A stretch of 7,078 nucleotides of DNA from NCBI GenBank assembly GCA_044375275.1, contig JBILMZ010000184.1, positions 1 through 7,078 of the forward strand, read 5' to 3'. Made by a program: the position numbers and the translations under genes. The notes below the pieces were generated by a model. That model ran no database searches. It saw only the letters and a program-made list of their open reading frames with translations, and was not told the DNA's origin. Each line of letters begins with the position of its first letter. Within the stretch, counting starts at the first letter, position 1. Below are positions 5,496 to 7,078 of the stretch, in pieces. The stretch is from SZUA-430 sp044375275 (GTDB taxonomy: Bacteria; Pseudomonadota; Alphaproteobacteria; Micropepsales; Micropepsaceae).

Positions 5496-6986
5496 GTGAA
5501 GGGCTTTATCGCAACATTGGCGTTTCTGGCGGCGATCTGCCTGCTGGGTGCCGGTGCAGTCATTGCCGGGCCGTCGGGACAGGCTTCAAAGCCGGTCCTG
5601 CCGAGCGCGAGCTTTGACGCGCGTCTCCAGCAGGCCGCCGCTGCCATTGATGACGGCAAGTTCGACCAGGCGCTTGGCCTCGTGAAATCGGCCGAGGACG
5701 CCGGTACCCTTGCGGAACGCGAGGCTGACTGGGCTGCGTATCTGCGTGCCCGTGCGCTTGTTGCGACCGGGCAAGTCAAGGATGCCGAGAAGATCATCCG
5801 GGAACGCCAGCGCGCCTATCCGAACGCGTATAACTGGGCTTCACTTGTTTCGATCCTGAGCAGTTGCGGGCTGCAGGAGGAAGCGGCGAAGGCCATTCTC
5901 GATCTGGATGACCGTTCGTTCCTGCTGGTGAACCGACTGCGCCACGGGTTGATGGAGAACATTCTCAATGCGCTGGAAGCCGCCAAGTCTGCCTCGCGTG
6001 ATGCGCTGGTCGCGCGGCTTGTTGAGGGTCGTTACACGGGGCCGTCGACCGTGCACGTGCCGGACACGATCCGTTTGCGCTATATCGCTCTCCTGCTGAG
6101 GCAGAACCGGATTGAAGGGGCTGCCCGGGAAACCCAACTGGTTGAGACGCCGGTGGTGCTGAGCATCCTGCTGGCGGACAAAACGTTTGAGCCGCTTTGG
6201 GCGTTTCCGGCGGTTCGCCAGCTGATGGTGCCCGGTGCTCTTGCGGCGCGCGTGGAGCGCGGGATCCAGGCGCGGCTTGAGCAGCCGCACCTGTCATCGT
6301 CGGACTGGCTTGATCTCATGCGGACCATGCGCATTGTCGGCAAGCCCGATGAAGCTGTTCGCCTGGGGCTGAATGCCATCCATCAGGCGCGCAGTGACAA
6401 GCGTGCGGCCGGCGCAGCCCTTCGTCTGGAAGTCGCGAATGCCTATGCCGACATGGGTGAGGCCTGGGCTGCGCGTCGTTCGGCCAAGGAGTTGCTGAAA
6501 GAGCAGGCCATGCTGCCAGTATCGCTGCGTCTCGAGATTGCAAACCTCCTCGAGATCACGGGTGATGACGAAGGCGCGCTGCTCATGATCGGCACGATGG
6601 AAGGCGTCGAAGCGCTGTCGCGGGCCCAGAAGATTGTCGCGTGTGCGGCACATGACCTTGGTCGCAATGAGCGCCGGGATGCAGCCTTGCTGCTGATCGA
6701 GACGATGGAGAAAGCCTCTCTCATGGATCGCATGGATGCCCATGTCTGTTCCGGACACCGTGAAAAGGCGGCGCAAGATCTGGCTGCCATGATCGAGACG
6801 CCGGCCCTGCGCGCTTCGGCAATCCTCACGGCACAGCTCTACGAAGACCGGTCAAAGGCTGGGACTGACCTGAATGACCTGCGGTATCGCCTGCGGGCGC
6901 TCGTCGCGAGTGAGAGCGTTCAGGCGGCTATCAAATCCCAGGCGCGCACGCTGGGCCTGCCATTCACATTTGCGACTGCACGTTAG
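5496..6986 (+). CDS. Secreted TPR-like helical repeat protein, function unknown
   Basis: The 496-residue product starts at a GTG (5496) preceded by GGGGAA (5482-5487), and an in-frame stop at 5460-5462 limits upstream extension. The N-terminus is a classical Sec signal peptide: M-K-G, a hydrophobic core (about 4-20), and likely cleavage after V-I-A (24). There is no lipobox. The mature protein is almost wholly alpha-helical and Ala/Leu/Arg-rich, with TPR-like helix pairs at about 45-68, 79-106, 112-138, 272-298, 305-337 and 343-370. The clearest units have small residues at A-x-x-x-x-G-x-x-x-x-A spacing, for example A-L-V-A-T-G-Q-V-K-D-A-E. No enzymatic motif is visible. A periplasmic scaffold or binding role is inferred from export plus repeats. 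The gene lies 121 bases after the DUF3667 gene on the same strand, without an evident terminator. Its last 23 bases overlap the end of the convergent GST-like gene. Confidence 0.85.
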   Translation: MKGFIATLAFLAAICLLGAGAVIAGPSGQASKPVLPSASFDARLQQAAAAIDDGKFDQALGLVKSAEDAGTLAEREADWAAYLRARALVATGQVKDAEKIIRERQRAYPNAYNWASLVSILSSCGLQEEAAKAILDLDDRSFLLVNRLRHGLMENILNALEAAKSASRDALVARLVEGRYTGPSTVHVPDTIRLRYIALLLRQNRIEGAARETQLVETPVVLSILLADKTFEPLWAFPAVRQLMVPGALAARVERGIQARLEQPHLSSSDWLDLMRTMRIVGKPDEAVRLGLNAIHQARSDKRAAGAALRLEVANAYADMGEAWAARRSAKELLKEQAMLPVSLRLEIANLLEITGDDEGALLMIGTMEGVEALSRAQKIVACAAHDLGRNERRDAALLLIETMEKASLMDRMDAHVCSGHREKAAQDLAAMIETPALRASAILTAQLYEDRSKAGTDLNDLRYRLRALVASESVQAAIKSQARTLGLPFTFATAR

Positions 6987-7078
6987 CTTCGGGCCTCATC
7001 ATGGGCGTGAAGCCCCGCATTGTTTCAACGCGGCTGATCCAGGCGCGAACGCGCGGATAATCCTGCAGGCTGAAGCCG
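6964..7078 (-). CDS. Glutathione S-transferase family protein, C-terminal end (5' part outside window)
   Basis: Reading the - strand from the right edge, a frame runs for 37 codons to a TGA at 6966-6964. The peptide contains D-Y-P-R-V-R-A-W-I-S-R-V-E followed by G-F-T-P-M, which matches the closing helix of many bacterial GST-like proteins, typically Y-P-x-(V/I/L)-x-x-W-x-x-R-(V/I) followed shortly by P or G-F-x-P-M. The GST fold and any glutathione chemistry are inferred from this short segment only, because the thioredoxin-like N-terminal domain is outside the window. The final seven codons overlap the tail of the convergent TPR-like gene. Too short for the usual ORF length cut-off, but the motif makes it a credible gene end. 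Confidence 0.72.
   Translation of the reverse strand, partial: GFSLQDYPRVRAWISRVETMRGFTPMMRPEANVQSQM

Noticed and set aside
4949..5797. 282-codon open frame on the - strand
   Set aside because: It runs antisense across the end of the DUF3667 gene, the intergenic region and the signal-peptide region of the TPR-like gene. Its protein is rich in His/Arg/Gln/Pro with no family pattern, as expected for a shadow frame in GC-rich DNA.
1..7078. Defence island, CRISPR array, prophage, IS element, toxin-antitoxin pair or tRNA/rRNA gene
   Set aside because: No spaced direct repeats, terminal inverted repeats, transposase or integrase motifs, small paired ORFs or tRNA-like folds were seen. The window is packed with housekeeping and ordinary accessory genes.

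Overview
The window is a compact, G+C-rich stretch of chromosome that looks alphaproteobacterial. The core order prs, rplY (long L25/CTC form), pth, ychF on one strand is a housekeeping arrangement I associate with Alphaproteobacteria. A Caulobacter-like -10 box (GCTACAAG) upstream of prs and the style of the accessory proteins fit the Caulobacter/Hyphomonadaceae side of that class. This placement is inference from gene content and signals, not from a search.

Layout on the + strand: (1) the 3' end of an unrecognised, probably exported conserved gene (1-552); (2) prs, PRPP synthetase (618-1550), behind a candidate promoter; (3) a 174-nt intergenic region with two hairpins and a candidate promoter, the second hairpin directly in front of the rplY Shine-Dalgarno; (4) rplY, ribosomal protein L25 with TL5-type C-terminal domain and Ala/Pro/Lys-rich tail (1725-2480); (5) a clear rho-independent terminator (2508-2538); (6) pth (2566-3198) and ychF (3200-4297), separated by one base and probably translationally coupled; (7) a DUF3667-type membrane protein with an N-terminal zinc-ribbon motif (4376-5374); (8) a secreted, helical TPR-like protein of unknown function (5496-6986). 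On the - strand, the last codons of a glutathione S-transferase-like gene enter from the right edge (6964-7078) and overlap the end of the TPR-like gene by 23 bases.

The central four genes link nucleotide supply and translation. Prs makes PRPP for nucleotide, His and Trp synthesis, L25 binds 5S rRNA, Pth recycles peptidyl-tRNA, and YchF is a ribosome-associated ATPase. The two genes downstream are poorly characterised envelope proteins on the same strand, and nothing in the sequence ties them functionally to the housekeeping genes.

I see no mobile element, CRISPR array, tRNA, rRNA or defence system, and no convincing undescribed multi-gene system. The points most worth a second look are the rplY leader hairpin, the terminator separating rplY from pth with almost no room for a separate promoter, the DUF3667 protein with its large soluble loop, the orphan TPR-like exported protein, and the overlapping convergent gene ends at the right edge.
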